Counted from the first letter of the stretch, positions 53,351 through 62,481 are shown. The stretch: DNA of 64,000 nt from Eutrophobius brisbanensis (GCA_038131795.1 JAYPQE010000003.1:1-64000); one strand, 5' to 3'. Made by a program: numbers and translations. Notes: generated by a model from the sequence alone, not told the origin.

Positions 53351-54550
53351 ATGAGTGAGCTTGAAAATGCATTAAATCTGATAAAACGGGGGGCTGATGA
53401 AATCATCAATGAAGAAGAACTCGTCACCCGCCTGAAAAGTGGCAAGCCCTTGCGAGTGAAGGCCGGTTTTGATCCCACTGCACCGGATTTACATCTTGGA
53501 CATACTGTCCTTATCAACAAGCTCAGGCATTTCCAGGAGCTGGGTCATCATATCCTGTTCCTGATTGGTGACTTCACTGGACTGGTAGGGGATCCAACCG
53601 GCAGAAATGTTACCCGAAAACCTCTGACGCCTGAAGAGATCAAGGAAAACGCAAAGACCTATGAAGACCAGGTGTTCAAGATCCTGGACAGAGACAAGAC
53701 TGAAGTCTGTTTCAACTCAACCTGGTGTGAACAACTGGGTGCCGTAGGCATGATTAACCTGGCAGCCAAGTCAACCGTGGCTCGTATGCTGGAACGTGAT
53801 GATTTTAAAAAACGCTATGCTTCCAATCAGCCTATTTCCATACATGAATTTTTATATCCACTTATGCAGGGTTATGACTCTGTCGCCATGAAGGCAGACG
53901 TGGAACTGGGCGGAACCGACCAGAAGTTTAATCTGCTGATGGGCAGGGAGTTGCAGAAAGGTGCCGGCCAAAAACCCCAGGTGGTAGTGACCATGCCGCT
54001 ACTTGAAGGACTGGACGGGGTACAGAAGATGTCCAAGTCCTATGGTAACTACATTGGTATAGATGAACCGCCGGGAGAAATCTTCGGAAAGGTCATGTCA
54101 GTATCAGACGAGTTAATGTGGCGGTATTTTGAATTACTCAGTTTTCGCCCCACGATAGAGATAGAAGGTCTCAAACAGCAGATCAAAGAGGGAATGAATC
54201 CCCGTGACGTGAAGATTCAATTGGCAGAAGAGATAACTGCTCGTTTTCATGATGATAAGGCAGCCGCCCAGGCAAAGGATGAATTTATCAACCGTTTTCG
54301 CCATGGCCAGTTACCCGATGAGATACCTGAAGTATCAGTAGATTCTGATAATGGAGAGGTTGCACTGGTGCATATATTAAAGCAGGCGGGACTCACCAGC
54401 AGTACCTCCGAGGCAATTCGTATGATCAAGCAAGGTGCGGTGAAGATTGAGGGGAAGAAGGTTTCCGAAAAAGACCTGAAATTTAAACCTGGCGATGAAA
54501 ATATCATTCAGGTGGGTAAACGCAAGGTGGCAAAAGTCACGATTAAATAA
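53351..54550 (+). CDS. tyrS: Tyrosine--tRNA ligase
   Basis: 399 residues, TyrRS of the TyrZ-like/Pseudomonas type. The HIGH-type motif is HLGH (48-51) and the KMSKS motif is at 226-230; a C-terminal S4 domain (about 335-399, SEAIRMIKQGAVKIEGKKV) binds tRNA. It ends just before a palindromic repeat element. In Pseudomonas an rRNA operon follows tyrS; here no rRNA was seen before the window's end. Confidence 0.97.
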   Translation: MSELENALNLIKRGADEIINEEELVTRLKSGKPLRVKAGFDPTAPDLHLGHTVLINKLRHFQELGHHILFLIGDFTGLVGDPTGRNVTRKPLTPEEIKENAKTYEDQVFKILDRDKTEVCFNSTWCEQLGAVGMINLAAKSTVARMLERDDFKKRYASNQPISIHEFLYPLMQGYDSVAMKADVELGGTDQKFNLLMGRELQKGAGQKPQVVVTMPLLEGLDGVQKMSKSYGNYIGIDEPPGEIFGKVMSVSDELMWRYFELLSFRPTIEIEGLKQQIKEGMNPRDVKIQLAEEITARFHDDKAAAQAKDEFINRFRHGQLPDEIPEVSVDSDNGEVALVHILKQAGLTSSTSEAIRMIKQGAVKIEGKKVSEKDLKFKPGDENIIQVGKRKVAKVTIK

Positions 54551-54555
54551 AAAAT

Positions 54556-54754
54556 GCCACAGAGGTCACAGATCTCTTAAAAGAAAATAAAATTTTCCAA
54601 CCGTCATACTGGCGAAAGCCAGTATCCAATAAATAAAGAGCCGAGCATCGCTTGATAATTATGTTGAACTGGATTTCCACTTTTGCGGGTATGACATCAT
54701 GCTTAGATTATGTGTATTCTGATTTTTCTCTATGTCCTCTGTGCTCTCTGTGGC
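54556..54754. repeat. MITE-like palindromic element, copy B (outer)
   Basis: Outer arms GCCACAGAG (54556-54564) and CTCTGTGGC (54746-54754) are perfect inverted 9-mers, extended by CACAGA/CTCTGTG-type sequence, related to the arms of copy A (42321-42442). The element lies between the converging ends of tyrS and the first TonB receptor gene. It contains the second, unrelated inverted repeat at 54603-54695, so it is a nested or composite structure. Confidence 0.6.
54603..54695. repeat. Inner inverted repeat nested in copy B
   Basis: Left end GTCATAC (54603-54609) with ATCCA at 54624-54628, and right end TGGAT (54670-54674) with GTATGAC (54689-54695), are inverted. The left arm alone folds into a perfect hairpin, ATACTGGC-GAAA-GCCAGTAT (54607-54626). 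It belongs to the common proteobacterial type of GTCAT...GCGAAAGC...ATCCA dispersed repeats. Confidence 0.55.
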
Positions 54755-54755
54755 C

Positions 54756-57554
54756 ACATAAAAAAACGGGTACCGTTTCCGATACCCGTTTTGTCTTTAT
54801 CAGACTTGACCAGTTCGCTTATCTGAAGTGATAGTTGAACTGTACGCCATAGGCGAAGAAAGATGATGCCGGCATATCGTCTGTGTAACGTCCTTCACGT
54901 TCAAAGTCCCTGTCTGCAAAGTAGATCTGACGTGCACCCAGTGGGTTACGGGCATAGACACCGATGTCCCAGGTCTCGTCCTGCGGTCCAACACTGATCA
55001 GGGAGTTCCAGTCGGCGTGCACCGGCCAGGCGATGTGGTCGGTGAATCCCAGAGTGTCCTGGGTATATTCATCAGACACGGCCAGCTTGCTGTTAAAACG
55101 GGCAACAAAGCTGTCAAAGATCGGCCGCTCGTAATCCATGCTGAGGATGAACTTCCAGTCAGGTGCACGTGGGGCCTTGAAGCCGGAACGGTCGATGTTA
55201 CCTTCAAAGTTGGTATTACCAAATTCAGCAAGGGATTCAGCCGCTGAGTAACAACCGGTGGTATCGGCATTGGCGGTTTCATACTCAGTACAGCCACCGA
55301 AGAATTCCACCATCCTGGAGTCCTGGATCACACCCACCAGGTTATAGGTGAGGCGGTCGGTGGCGGCAAAGGCGATATCGAATTCGAATCCGCGGTTACG
55401 TTGCTTGGCGGCATTGGTCAGGAAGCGGCCGGTGGGAGGTGCACCTGCTGCTAAAGCTGCAAAGTCGGCGATCTCGGTTTCAACCTGTAGGTCCTTGATG
55501 GTCTGCTGGAACAGGGTACCGGCATAGCGGATACGGCCATCCATCAGAGAACCTTTGGCACCGATCTCGAAGACTTCGGCCTTTTCCTTTTTGTATTCGA
55601 ATTCTAACTGACCATCAGCATCATAGGTTTCGGCATCCCCGGTGGCCTCAACATAACGCAGGCCGCCGCGTGAGATACCGCGGTCGGAGGTATCAAATCC
55701 ACCGGCCTTGAAGGCCCGGGCCCACTTGGCATACAGGGTGGTATCCTGGTTGGGACGGAAGCGGAAGGTCACCTGCGGGTCAAAGCTGCTACTGTTATGG
55801 GTGTCCTGGAACGGGCCGTTTGAAAGTCCTCCCGCACGATCCAGTCCCCAGATAGGCTGACTGATGTCAATGGGAGACATGGTATCCCAGGCATCGGGGA
55901 TGTCTGTTTCACGATACTCATGGGTCCAGTAACCGGCCATACCGGCATACTGGCCACATTGCTGTCTCCATACAGGACGGTTCAGCATATCACCATCCGG
56001 CGTGCCGCCGTCGACTGTGAGACCCGTTTCACAACTGATAATGGCCTCTGCTACATCATTCCGTACCCGGTCGCCACCATTAGCGGCAGAGCGATGCTCT
56101 GTGGCCTCAATTACGCCATCAGCATTTGGGTCAGGATCGATATCAAAGATCCAGGTACGATACTTGGCGGTAATACCACCGCTCTTGTTCACATCAGAGA
56201 TACGGCCACCAATGTCCAGAGATGCCTGGTCATCCATGAAGTTAAAAGTGACGTTGGCAAATGCACTGACCCATTCAGAGGACTGGTAGGGGTCATGGAT
56301 ACGCATGGGCTGGCGAATCTCGGCGCGCACGGTGTTCACCGGGTCCATCACCAGTTCTTCCGCCTGGTAGTAGACACCACCCGACCATTCAATCTGTCCA
56401 CCCGTGGGTGAGGTCACACGGATCTCACCACTGTGCATGATGAAGTCCTCGTTTCGGAACGCCGCTTCCATCAGATAGGGTGATTCATCCGTGGACTCAA
56501 AAGACTCACGGTCATAATTCACATAACCGTAGGTACCTTCAATAGCAATGCCGTTGTCGAATTCATAACGACCACCGGAACGGATATGCCAGGCGTCCAT
56601 GGGATCCCTGGAACGCAAAACATCCTTAGGATCACCACCACCATTAATCAGGGTGGCGGCGATTTCGCGAATATCCAGCAGGCCGGATCGTGCATCGTCG
56701 TTGTTGATTCCCTGTATGGGAGCAGGGAAGGAACCGGTGCCTTCCTGTACACCCACGCGGCCAAAACCGTCGGCACACTGGGGCGCTTCAACGGCCAGGT
56801 CAGTGGTAAATTCCGGGATTTGACCCGGTACCATGACTGAATAGTTATCATGAGCCCAGGGACCACGGGTGATACACACCGCATTGGTGTCACCGTCGGA
56901 GCGGCGGCTCATGCGTTCAATTTTTAATTCACCCTGGAAATTATCGGTGGGGTTCCACTGTAAAGTGATACGACCGCCATAATCTGTACGATTTGGAAAG
57001 TTTCGGCCACTGAATACATCACGGAGATGCCCGGTGGAATTGTCCCACTGGCCGGCTACGCGAATACCCAGGGTCTCAGTCAGAGGGCCACCAAAGGCAC
57101 CTTCCAGACTCTTACGACCGAAGTTACCAAACTCAGCGGTGAGGTCACCCTCCCAGGTCTCGGTGGGGCCGCGGTTGATAATACTGAAGGCACCGGCGGT
57201 GGCGTTCTGGCCGAAGTAGACCGGCTGAGGACCGGTGAGTACCTCGATACGTTCCACGTCCATAAAGGCACCCTTGATCATGGAAGGCCGGCCGAAATGG
57301 ACGCCGTCCACGAAGATAGGTGCAGACTGTTCAACGGCCAAGGCGGCAACATCATTACCCATACCGCGGATGGTCACAGACCATTCATGCAGGGACTCAT
57401 TCATTTCCACCGAGGGTGAAAATTGTCCCAGGTCTTCCATGGTACGGAAACCCTGTTGGGTCAGTTCCGGCCCGGTGACCGCGTGGATGGAGATGGGTAC
57501 CTCCTGGAGTGACTGCTCACGGCGTTGGGCCGTGACCACAATCTCTTCCAGTGA
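54756..57554. repeat. Near-identical block 1 (receptor core plus terminator)
   Basis: From ACATA before the terminator to the TonB-box codons of the receptor (about 2.8 kb) this segment is almost the same as 58090-60911. Differences I saw are single codons and one replaced loop region (55613-55670 here). Identity stops abruptly in the signal-peptide region and just before the terminator. Confidence 0.85.
54763..54792. terminator. Bidirectional terminator after TonB receptor copy 1
   Basis: AAAACGGGTA (54763-54772) pairs with TACCCGTTTT (54783-54792) around a ten-base loop. On the minus strand, T follows the stem, as needed for the receptor gene ending at 54819. The same hairpin is present after copy 2 (58099-58128), so it was copied with the gene. 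Confidence 0.85.
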
Positions 57555-57647
57555 TTGGGAATAGACATTTACTGGAAGTGCCATGCAGGTAAATAATAAA
57601 GAGACAAATAATTTTGTACTCAACGAGTGAAAGAAATTCGAATTCAT
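54819..57647 (-). CDS. TonB-dependent outer-membrane receptor (copy 1)
   Basis: About 942 residues from ATG 57647, with GGGGG eight bases before; an in-frame ATG at 57659 is less likely. Signal peptide (core LFVSLLFTCMALPVN, cleaved after VYS), TonB box EEIVVTAQ just after, plug domain to about 165 (ISIHAVTGPELTQQGFRTMED quoted as ISIHAVTGPEL and GFRTMEDLG; VERIEVLTGPQPVYFGQNA), and a 22-strand barrel ending with Phe-x-Phe-type FNYHFR. Long family, common for siderophores, sugars or aromatic nutrients. The ligand is unknown. The mature part differs from copy 2 mainly in one loop, here RYVEATGDAETYDA. No transport partner genes (TonB/ExbBD) adjoin. Confidence 0.93.
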   Translation of the reverse strand: MNSNFFHSLSTKLFVSLLFTCMALPVNVYSQSLEEIVVTAQRREQSLQEVPISIHAVTGPELTQQGFRTMEDLGQFSPSVEMNESLHEWSVTIRGMGNDVAALAVEQSAPIFVDGVHFGRPSMIKGAFMDVERIEVLTGPQPVYFGQNATAGAFSIINRGPTETWEGDLTAEFGNFGRKSLEGAFGGPLTETLGIRVAGQWDNSTGHLRDVFSGRNFPNRTDYGGRITLQWNPTDNFQGELKIERMSRRSDGDTNAVCITRGPWAHDNYSVMVPGQIPEFTTDLAVEAPQCADGFGRVGVQEGTGSFPAPIQGINNDDARSGLLDIREIAATLINGGGDPKDVLRSRDPMDAWHIRSGGRYEFDNGIAIEGTYGYVNYDRESFESTDESPYLMEAAFRNEDFIMHSGEIRVTSPTGGQIEWSGGVYYQAEELVMDPVNTVRAEIRQPMRIHDPYQSSEWVSAFANVTFNFMDDQASLDIGGRISDVNKSGGITAKYRTWIFDIDPDPNADGVIEATEHRSAANGGDRVRNDVAEAIISCETGLTVDGGTPDGDMLNRPVWRQQCGQYAGMAGYWTHEYRETDIPDAWDTMSPIDISQPIWGLDRAGGLSNGPFQDTHNSSSFDPQVTFRFRPNQDTTLYAKWARAFKAGGFDTSDRGISRGGLRYVEATGDAETYDADGQLEFEYKKEKAEVFEIGAKGSLMDGRIRYAGTLFQQTIKDLQVETEIADFAALAAGAPPTGRFLTNAAKQRNRGFEFDIAFAATDRLTYNLVGVIQDSRMVEFFGGCTEYETANADTTGCYSAAESLAEFGNTNFEGNIDRSGFKAPRAPDWKFILSMDYERPIFDSFVARFNSKLAVSDEYTQDTLGFTDHIAWPVHADWNSLISVGPQDETWDIGVYARNPLGARQIYFADRDFEREGRYTDDMPASSFFAYGVQFNYHFR

Positions 57648-57659
57648 TCGAGCCCCCAT

Positions 57660-58098
57660 ATTGAATAGTTAAAGTATGTTGCGAAATGAAAACTATACAG
57701 CAATTCAGGAAAATTAAACAACAAGTATTAAATATACAACACTAAATAAATAGAATATATATAAGTTTAAAAATATCAATAAATTAAAAATTTTAAGTAC
57801 ATTAATAAAATTAGAGTACGAAATGTAAGGAGGCAGATACTTAACAGAAGATTTTTTCAGAGTCTGTGAAATTTAGTAGAACAGTTTTTTCTGAATAGAA
57901 TGTCCTTGTTAACAGTTCGTTATAATTAACGTAGTTGTGAATAACAAACTTATTAATAAGTTAAGATTTGTCATTAAAGTGGCGCTGATTAGATGGGGTT
58001 GTTACTGTTGATCTGATTGTATATCTGTATTTTATTTTAAATTTGTTAGCTTCAACTGGCTCTTTGGTTTGTTATATGTACAGTCGTCGAACATAAAA
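57660..58098. other. Upstream region of TonB receptor copy 1
   Basis: 439 very AT-rich bases with no gene. It separates the two receptor genes and does not resemble the region upstream of copy 2, so the two should be regulated differently. A perfect palindrome CTTATTAATAAG occurs at 57949-57960, and AGGAGG (57829-57834) has no reading frame after it. No riboswitch or Fur box was recognised. Confidence 0.5.
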
Positions 58099-60911
58099 AA
58101 AACGGGTACCGTTTCCGATACCCGTTTTGTCTTTATCAGACTTTATCAGTTCGCTTATCTGAAGTGATAGTTGAACTGTACGCCATAGGCGAAGAAAGAT
58201 GATGCCGGCATATCGTCTGTGTAACGTCCTTCACGTTCAAAGTCCCTGTCTGCAAAGTAGATCTGACGTGCACCCAGTGGGTTACGGGCATAGACACCGA
58301 TGTCCCAGGTCTCGTCCTGCGGTCCAACACTGATCAGGGAGTTCCAGTCGGCGTGCACCGGCCAGGCGATGTGGTCGGTGAATCCCAGGGTGTCCTGGGT
58401 ATATTCATCAGACACGGCCAGCTTGCTGTTAAAACGGGCAACAAAGCTGTCAAAGATCGGCCGCTCGTAATCCATGCTGAGGATGAACTTCCAGTCAGGT
58501 GCACGTGGGGCCTTGAAGCCGGAACGGTCGATGTTACCTTCAAAGTTGGTATTACCAAATTCAGCAAGGGATTCAGCCTCTGAGTAACAACCGGTGGTAT
58601 CGGCATTGGCGGTTTCATACTCAGTACAGCCACCGAAGAATTCCACCATCTTGGAGTCCTGGATCACACCCACCAGGTTATAGGTGAGGCGGTCGGTGGC
58701 GGCAAAGGCGATATCGAATTCGAATCCGCGGTTACGTTGCTTGGCGGCGTTGGTGAGGTATCGGCCGGTGGGAGGTGCACCTGCTGCTAAAGCTGCAAAG
58801 TCGGCGATCTCGGTTTCAACCTGTAGGTCCTTGATGGTCTGCTGGAACAGGGTACCGGCATAGCGGATACGGCCATCCATCAGAGAACCTTTGGCACCGA
58901 TCTCGAAGACTTCGGCCTTTTCCTTTTTGTATTCGAATTCTAACTGGCCGTCCGGGCCATATTTTTCCGGGTCATCGCCACGTGCAACCCTGAAGTTTCT
59001 GGGATCCGGGAAGAATAGGCCGCCGCGTGAGATACCGCGGTCGGAGGTATCAAATCCACCGGCCTTGAAGGCCCGGGCCCACTTGGCATACAGGGTGGTA
59101 TCCTGGTTGGGACGGAAGCGGAAGGTCACCTGCGGGTCAAAGCTGCTACTGTTATGGGTATCCTGGAAGGGGCCATTAGAAGTACCCGAGGTACGGTCCA
59201 GTCCCCAGATAGGCTGACTGATGTCAATGGGAGACATGGTATCCCAGGCATCGGGGATGTCTGTTTCACGATACTCATGGGTCCAGTAACCGGCCATACC
59301 GGCATACTGGCCACATTGCTGTCTCCATACAGGACGGTTCAGCATATCACCATCCGGCGTGCCGCCGTCGACTGTGAGACCCGTTTCACAACTGATAATG
59401 GCCTCTGCTACATCATTCCGTACCCGGTCGCCACCATTAGCGGCAGAGCGATGCTCTGTGGCCTCAATTACGCCATCAGCATTTGGGTCAGGATCGATAT
59501 CAAAGATCCAGGTACGATACTTGGCGGTAATACCACCGCTCTTGTTCACATCAGAGATACGGCCACCAATGTCCAGAGATGCCTGGTCATCCATGAAGTT
59601 AAAAGTGACGTTGGCAAATGCACTGACCCATTCAGAGGACTGGTAGGGGTCATGGATACGCATGGGCTGGCGAATCTCGGCGCGCACGGTGTTCACCGGG
59701 TCCATCACCAGTTCTTCCGCCTGGTAGTAGACACCACCCGACCATTCAATCTGTCCACCCGTGGGTGAGGTCACACGGATCTCACCACTGTGCATGATGA
59801 AGTCCTCGTTTCGGAACGCCGCTTCCATCAGATAGGGTGATTCATCCGTGGACTCAAAAGACTCACGGTCATAATTCACATAACCGTAGGTACCTTCAAT
59901 AGCAATGCCGTTGTCGAATTCATAACGACCACCGGAACGGATATGCCAGGCGTCCATGGGATCCCTGGAACGCAAAACATCCTTAGGATCACCACCACCA
60001 TTAATCAGGGTGGCGGCGATTTCGCGAATATCCAGCAGGCCGGATCGTGCATCGTCGTTGTTGATTCCCTGTATGGGAGCAGGGAAGGAACCGGTGCCTT
60101 CCTGTACACCCACGCGGCCAAAACCGTCGGCACACTGGGGCGCTTCAACGGCCAGGTCAGTGGTAAATTCCGGGATTTGACCCGGTACCATGACTGAATA
60201 GTTATCATGAGCCCAGGGACCACGGGTGATACACACCGCATTGGTGTCACCGTCGGAGCGGCGGCTCATGCGTTCAATTTTTAATTCACCCTGGAAATTA
60301 TCGGTGGGGTTCCACTGTAAAGTGATACGACCGCCATAATCTGTACGATTTGGAAAGTTTCGGCCACTGAATACATCACGGAGATGCCCGGTGGAATTGT
60401 CCCACTGGCCGGCTACGCGAATACCCAGGGTCTCAGTCAGAGGGCCACCAAAGGCACCTTCCAGACTCTTACGACCGAAGTTACCAAACTCAGCGGTGAG
60501 GTCACCCTCCCAGGTCTCGGTGGGGCCGCGGTTGATAATACTGAAGGCACCGGCGGTGGCGTTCTGGCCGAAGTAGACCGGCTGAGGACCGGTGAGTACC
60601 TCGATACGTTCCACGTCCATAAAGGCACCCTTGATCATGGAAGGCCGGCCGAAATGGACGCCGTCCACGAAGATAGGTGCAGACTGTTCAACGGCCAAGG
60701 CGGCAACATCATTACCCATACCGCGGATGGTCACAGACCATTCATGCAGGGACTCATTCATTTCCACCGAGGGTGAAAATTGTCCCAGGTCTTCCATGGT
60801 ACGGAAACCCTGTTGGGTCAGTTCCGGCCCGGTGACCGCGTGGATGGAGATGGGTACCTCCTGGAGTGACTGCTCACGGCGTTGGGCCGTGACCACAATC
60901 TCTTCCAGTGA
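58090..60911. repeat. Near-identical block 2 (receptor core plus terminator)
   Basis: Partner of 54756-57554, about 2.8 kb in the same orientation. The main difference is the loop region at about 58949-59030, which is longer here, and a short replaced stretch around 59170-59190 (TSGTSN versus AGGLSN). Identity ends at the TonB-box codons. Confidence 0.85.
58099..58128. terminator. Bidirectional terminator after TonB receptor copy 2
   Basis: AAAACGGGTA (58099-58108) and TACCCGTTTT (58119-58128), same loop as in copy 1, with eight A on the left (T on the minus strand). The stop of the receptor gene is at 58155. It is part of the duplicated block. Confidence 0.85.
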
Positions 60912-61010
60912 CTGACCGTATACCGGGCCAGAGGTTACCCCAATCGTTACAAGTAAAGCGCTGTAAAAGCCTTTACTGATTGGTGAGTTTAACCAGTTAG
61001 ATTTGAGCAT
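58155..61010 (-). CDS. TonB-dependent outer-membrane receptor (copy 2)
   Basis: 951 residues. A strong ribosome binding site (GGGGGAG) precedes ATG 61010. The signal peptide (FYSALLVTIGVTSGPVYG) is unrelated in sequence to that of copy 1, but from the TonB box EEIVVTAQ on, plug and barrel are nearly the same. It differs in a loop, here GLFFPDPRNFRVARGDDPEKYGP (quoted as FFPDPRNFRVARGDDPEKY), in AGG to TSG before a SNGPFQDTH block, and in a few single residues. The loop difference lies in the barrel half and is probably exposed. The function is uptake of an unknown ligand, possibly a relative of that of copy 1. Confidence 0.93.
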   Translation of the reverse strand: MLKSNWLNSPISKGFYSALLVTIGVTSGPVYGQSLEEIVVTAQRREQSLQEVPISIHAVTGPELTQQGFRTMEDLGQFSPSVEMNESLHEWSVTIRGMGNDVAALAVEQSAPIFVDGVHFGRPSMIKGAFMDVERIEVLTGPQPVYFGQNATAGAFSIINRGPTETWEGDLTAEFGNFGRKSLEGAFGGPLTETLGIRVAGQWDNSTGHLRDVFSGRNFPNRTDYGGRITLQWNPTDNFQGELKIERMSRRSDGDTNAVCITRGPWAHDNYSVMVPGQIPEFTTDLAVEAPQCADGFGRVGVQEGTGSFPAPIQGINNDDARSGLLDIREIAATLINGGGDPKDVLRSRDPMDAWHIRSGGRYEFDNGIAIEGTYGYVNYDRESFESTDESPYLMEAAFRNEDFIMHSGEIRVTSPTGGQIEWSGGVYYQAEELVMDPVNTVRAEIRQPMRIHDPYQSSEWVSAFANVTFNFMDDQASLDIGGRISDVNKSGGITAKYRTWIFDIDPDPNADGVIEATEHRSAANGGDRVRNDVAEAIISCETGLTVDGGTPDGDMLNRPVWRQQCGQYAGMAGYWTHEYRETDIPDAWDTMSPIDISQPIWGLDRTSGTSNGPFQDTHNSSSFDPQVTFRFRPNQDTTLYAKWARAFKAGGFDTSDRGISRGGLFFPDPRNFRVARGDDPEKYGPDGQLEFEYKKEKAEVFEIGAKGSLMDGRIRYAGTLFQQTIKDLQVETEIADFAALAAGAPPTGRYLTNAAKQRNRGFEFDIAFAATDRLTYNLVGVIQDSKMVEFFGGCTEYETANADTTGCYSEAESLAEFGNTNFEGNIDRSGFKAPRAPDWKFILSMDYERPIFDSFVARFNSKLAVSDEYTQDTLGFTDHIAWPVHADWNSLISVGPQDETWDIGVYARNPLGARQIYFADRDFEREGRYTDDMPASSFFAYGVQFNYHFR

Positions 61011-61378
61011 GAGCTCCCCCTTAAATAGATATGAAGTAAAAACAAATTAGAAAACTGTTTAAATTATTATTGTTGCTAATTTCTTACATGGATATAAATA
61101 CTATAATATCGCAGTAATTTACTAGCAATCTGAGCGTAAAATACTTTGAATACAAAAATATATCAAGTAGATGTCGAAATAAAACAGGGGGTAATTCTCA
61201 ATGAGTTAGCAAAAAATGGCATTCAAACCAGTAAAGTTGTTGCAAATATACAAAATGTAGAATGTACTAACTGTTGAAGTGATAATTTTATATATATAAA
61301 ACAATAAGTTAAATTTTTAAAGACAGGACCAAGCCAATGGTCTAGATGGATAACTTTTCTAAGGGGTAGGTGGGCTGG
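61011..61378. other. Upstream region of TonB receptor copy 2
   Basis: 368 AT-rich bases without a gene, different from the region before copy 1. It must hold the promoter for copy 2 on the minus strand. A run around 61284-61300 is extremely AT-rich (TATATATATAAAACAA). No riboswitch or clear operator was recognised. The stop-region hairpin of the next gene lies at its right edge (61370-61395). Confidence 0.45.
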
Positions 61379-61395
61379 TTATTCAACCAACCCAC
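61370..61395. promoter_or_regulatory. Hairpin over the stop codon of the B3-type gene
   Basis: GTGGG-C-TGGTT (61370-61380) pairs with AACCA-A-CCCAC (61385-61395) around a four-base loop that contains the stop codon. No T run follows on the minus strand, so a canonical terminator is doubtful; it could protect the mRNA 3' end. Confidence 0.35.
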
Positions 61396-62326
61396 GTTCA
61401 ATTCTAAGTCGTTCAATATAGGCCCTTTCAAAGCCATCCACAATCCAGCGGTAACCTTCAGGATCTATGAAGGGGTTGGGTGATGCCCCCTGCTGTTTCA
61501 GGGCGATCTTATCAATGAAATTAAACCAGTAACCATGGCCGGCGAGAAAGATATCCACGGGAAGGGCCTTGAGCTTGGCAAAGGCATAGGCGAAGTCTTC
61601 CGGCATATTGGGATAATCGGGATTGCCCACCAGTAACTCATCGGGATTCATACGCATACCGCAGAAGAAGGCCACGTTATATTGTCTGCCGTTTTCTTCT
61701 GCTGTCATACTAAAGGTGGTGCATCCCTTGCTGTGGCCCGGGGTGAGGTGTGCGGTGAGGACGGTGTCCCCCAGTTGCAGCTTTTCCAGGTCTTCTATGA
61801 TCCGATCTACCTTTACCGTAGGCCATCTGCCCCGTTCTCTAAAATCGCTCTCACCACCGGACTCCATGACATGGGCATCCCCTTCCATTGCCAAAACCGT
61901 GGCACCGGTGGCCTCTTTGATGTGGGCATGACCGCCCACATGGTCCCGGTGGGCATGCAGGGTCAATAAGTATTTTACGTCGTCCAGGTTGAACCCCAGT
62001 TTCTGTATATTATTTGCAATGCCAGGGGCAAATTCTGCTTCTGAGGTGTCGATTAAAAAATGACCTTCTGCTGTGGTAATCAACCAGGAAGGATAGTGAC
62101 TAACGGCACTGACCGAATAAATATTATCAATGATATTTAATGGCTCGATGTATTCTGTCCGGGTGGGGTCATCTGCCTCAGGTGAAAAACTGCTGGGGTC
62201 CGTCAGCATCAGCTGTTGCGCGCCCACGGTCAGCGGTAAGTTTAAAATGGATATATGTAATAGAAGTAGCAAATATGTATTCAGTTTGCCTTTAATACTA
62301 ATTACATAAAATGATGATTTACTCAT
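61379..62326 (-). CDS. Subclass-B3-like metallo-beta-lactamase-fold hydrolase
   Basis: 315 residues with a signal peptide (hydrophobic core near residues 15-33, cleaved after VGA). Zinc ligands are visible and complete for the B3 type: H124-A-H126-R-D128-H129, H198 in TPGHSKGCTTF, and H264 in LAGHGYWF. The phrases LLTLHAHRDHVGGHA and VGNPDYPNMPEDF match B3 enzymes such as the L1/GOB/BJP group. It is a candidate beta-lactamase, but B3-like proteins with other roles (lactonases, other hydrolases) exist. A very good ribosome binding site (GGGGGGA) is present. It stands between a TonB receptor and an ankyrin protein, all on the minus strand. Confidence 0.87.
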   Translation of the reverse strand: MSKSSFYVISIKGKLNTYLLLLLHISILNLPLTVGAQQLMLTDPSSFSPEADDPTRTEYIEPLNIIDNIYSVSAVSHYPSWLITTAEGHFLIDTSEAEFAPGIANNIQKLGFNLDDVKYLLTLHAHRDHVGGHAHIKEATGATVLAMEGDAHVMESGGESDFRERGRWPTVKVDRIIEDLEKLQLGDTVLTAHLTPGHSKGCTTFSMTAEENGRQYNVAFFCGMRMNPDELLVGNPDYPNMPEDFAYAFAKLKALPVDIFLAGHGYWFNFIDKIALKQQGASPNPFIDPEGYRWIVDGFERAYIERLRIERGLVE

Positions 62327-62424
62327 GGTTATATCCCCCCGGATTTTGCTCCAAAAAACGTAGCGAAAAGTAAAAAAGTCTTTTTAAAATAATACGAAGA
62401 TTTATTGATTAAGTAAAAATAAAA

Positions 62425-62457
62425 AAAGGAGATGAAACTGCCGTTTCATCTCCTTTT
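62425..62457 (-). terminator. Rho-independent terminator after the ankyrin gene
   Basis: AAAGGAGATGAAAC (from 62425) pairs with GTTTCATCTCCTTT (to 62457) around a short loop TGCC. On the minus strand it is followed by a T-rich run (A run at 62415-62427 on the plus strand). It lies about 25 bases after the ankyrin gene's stop at 62482. Confidence 0.88.
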
Positions 62458-62481
62458 GTATAAACACGTGAGAATTTTGTT

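Noticed and set aside
54551..54818. rRNA operon after tyrS, as in Pseudomonas
   Set aside because: The 268 bases hold only palindromic repeats and a terminator; no 16S-like sequence occurs in the window.
55920..56411. Plus-strand frames opposite the TonB receptors (also at 59154-59768 and elsewhere)
   Set aside because: They are exact mirror frames of the coding strand in both copies and have no ribosome binding sites; they are by-products of the GC-rich receptor codons.
55613..59030. Diversity-generating retroelement acting on the receptor loops
   Set aside because: No reverse transcriptase or template repeat is visible, and the loop difference is a whole replaced segment, not adenine-directed changes.
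61379..62326. Subclass B1 metallo-beta-lactamase
   Set aside because: There is no Cys ligand of the B1 type; the pattern His-x-His-x-Asp-His with His198 and His264 is that of B3.
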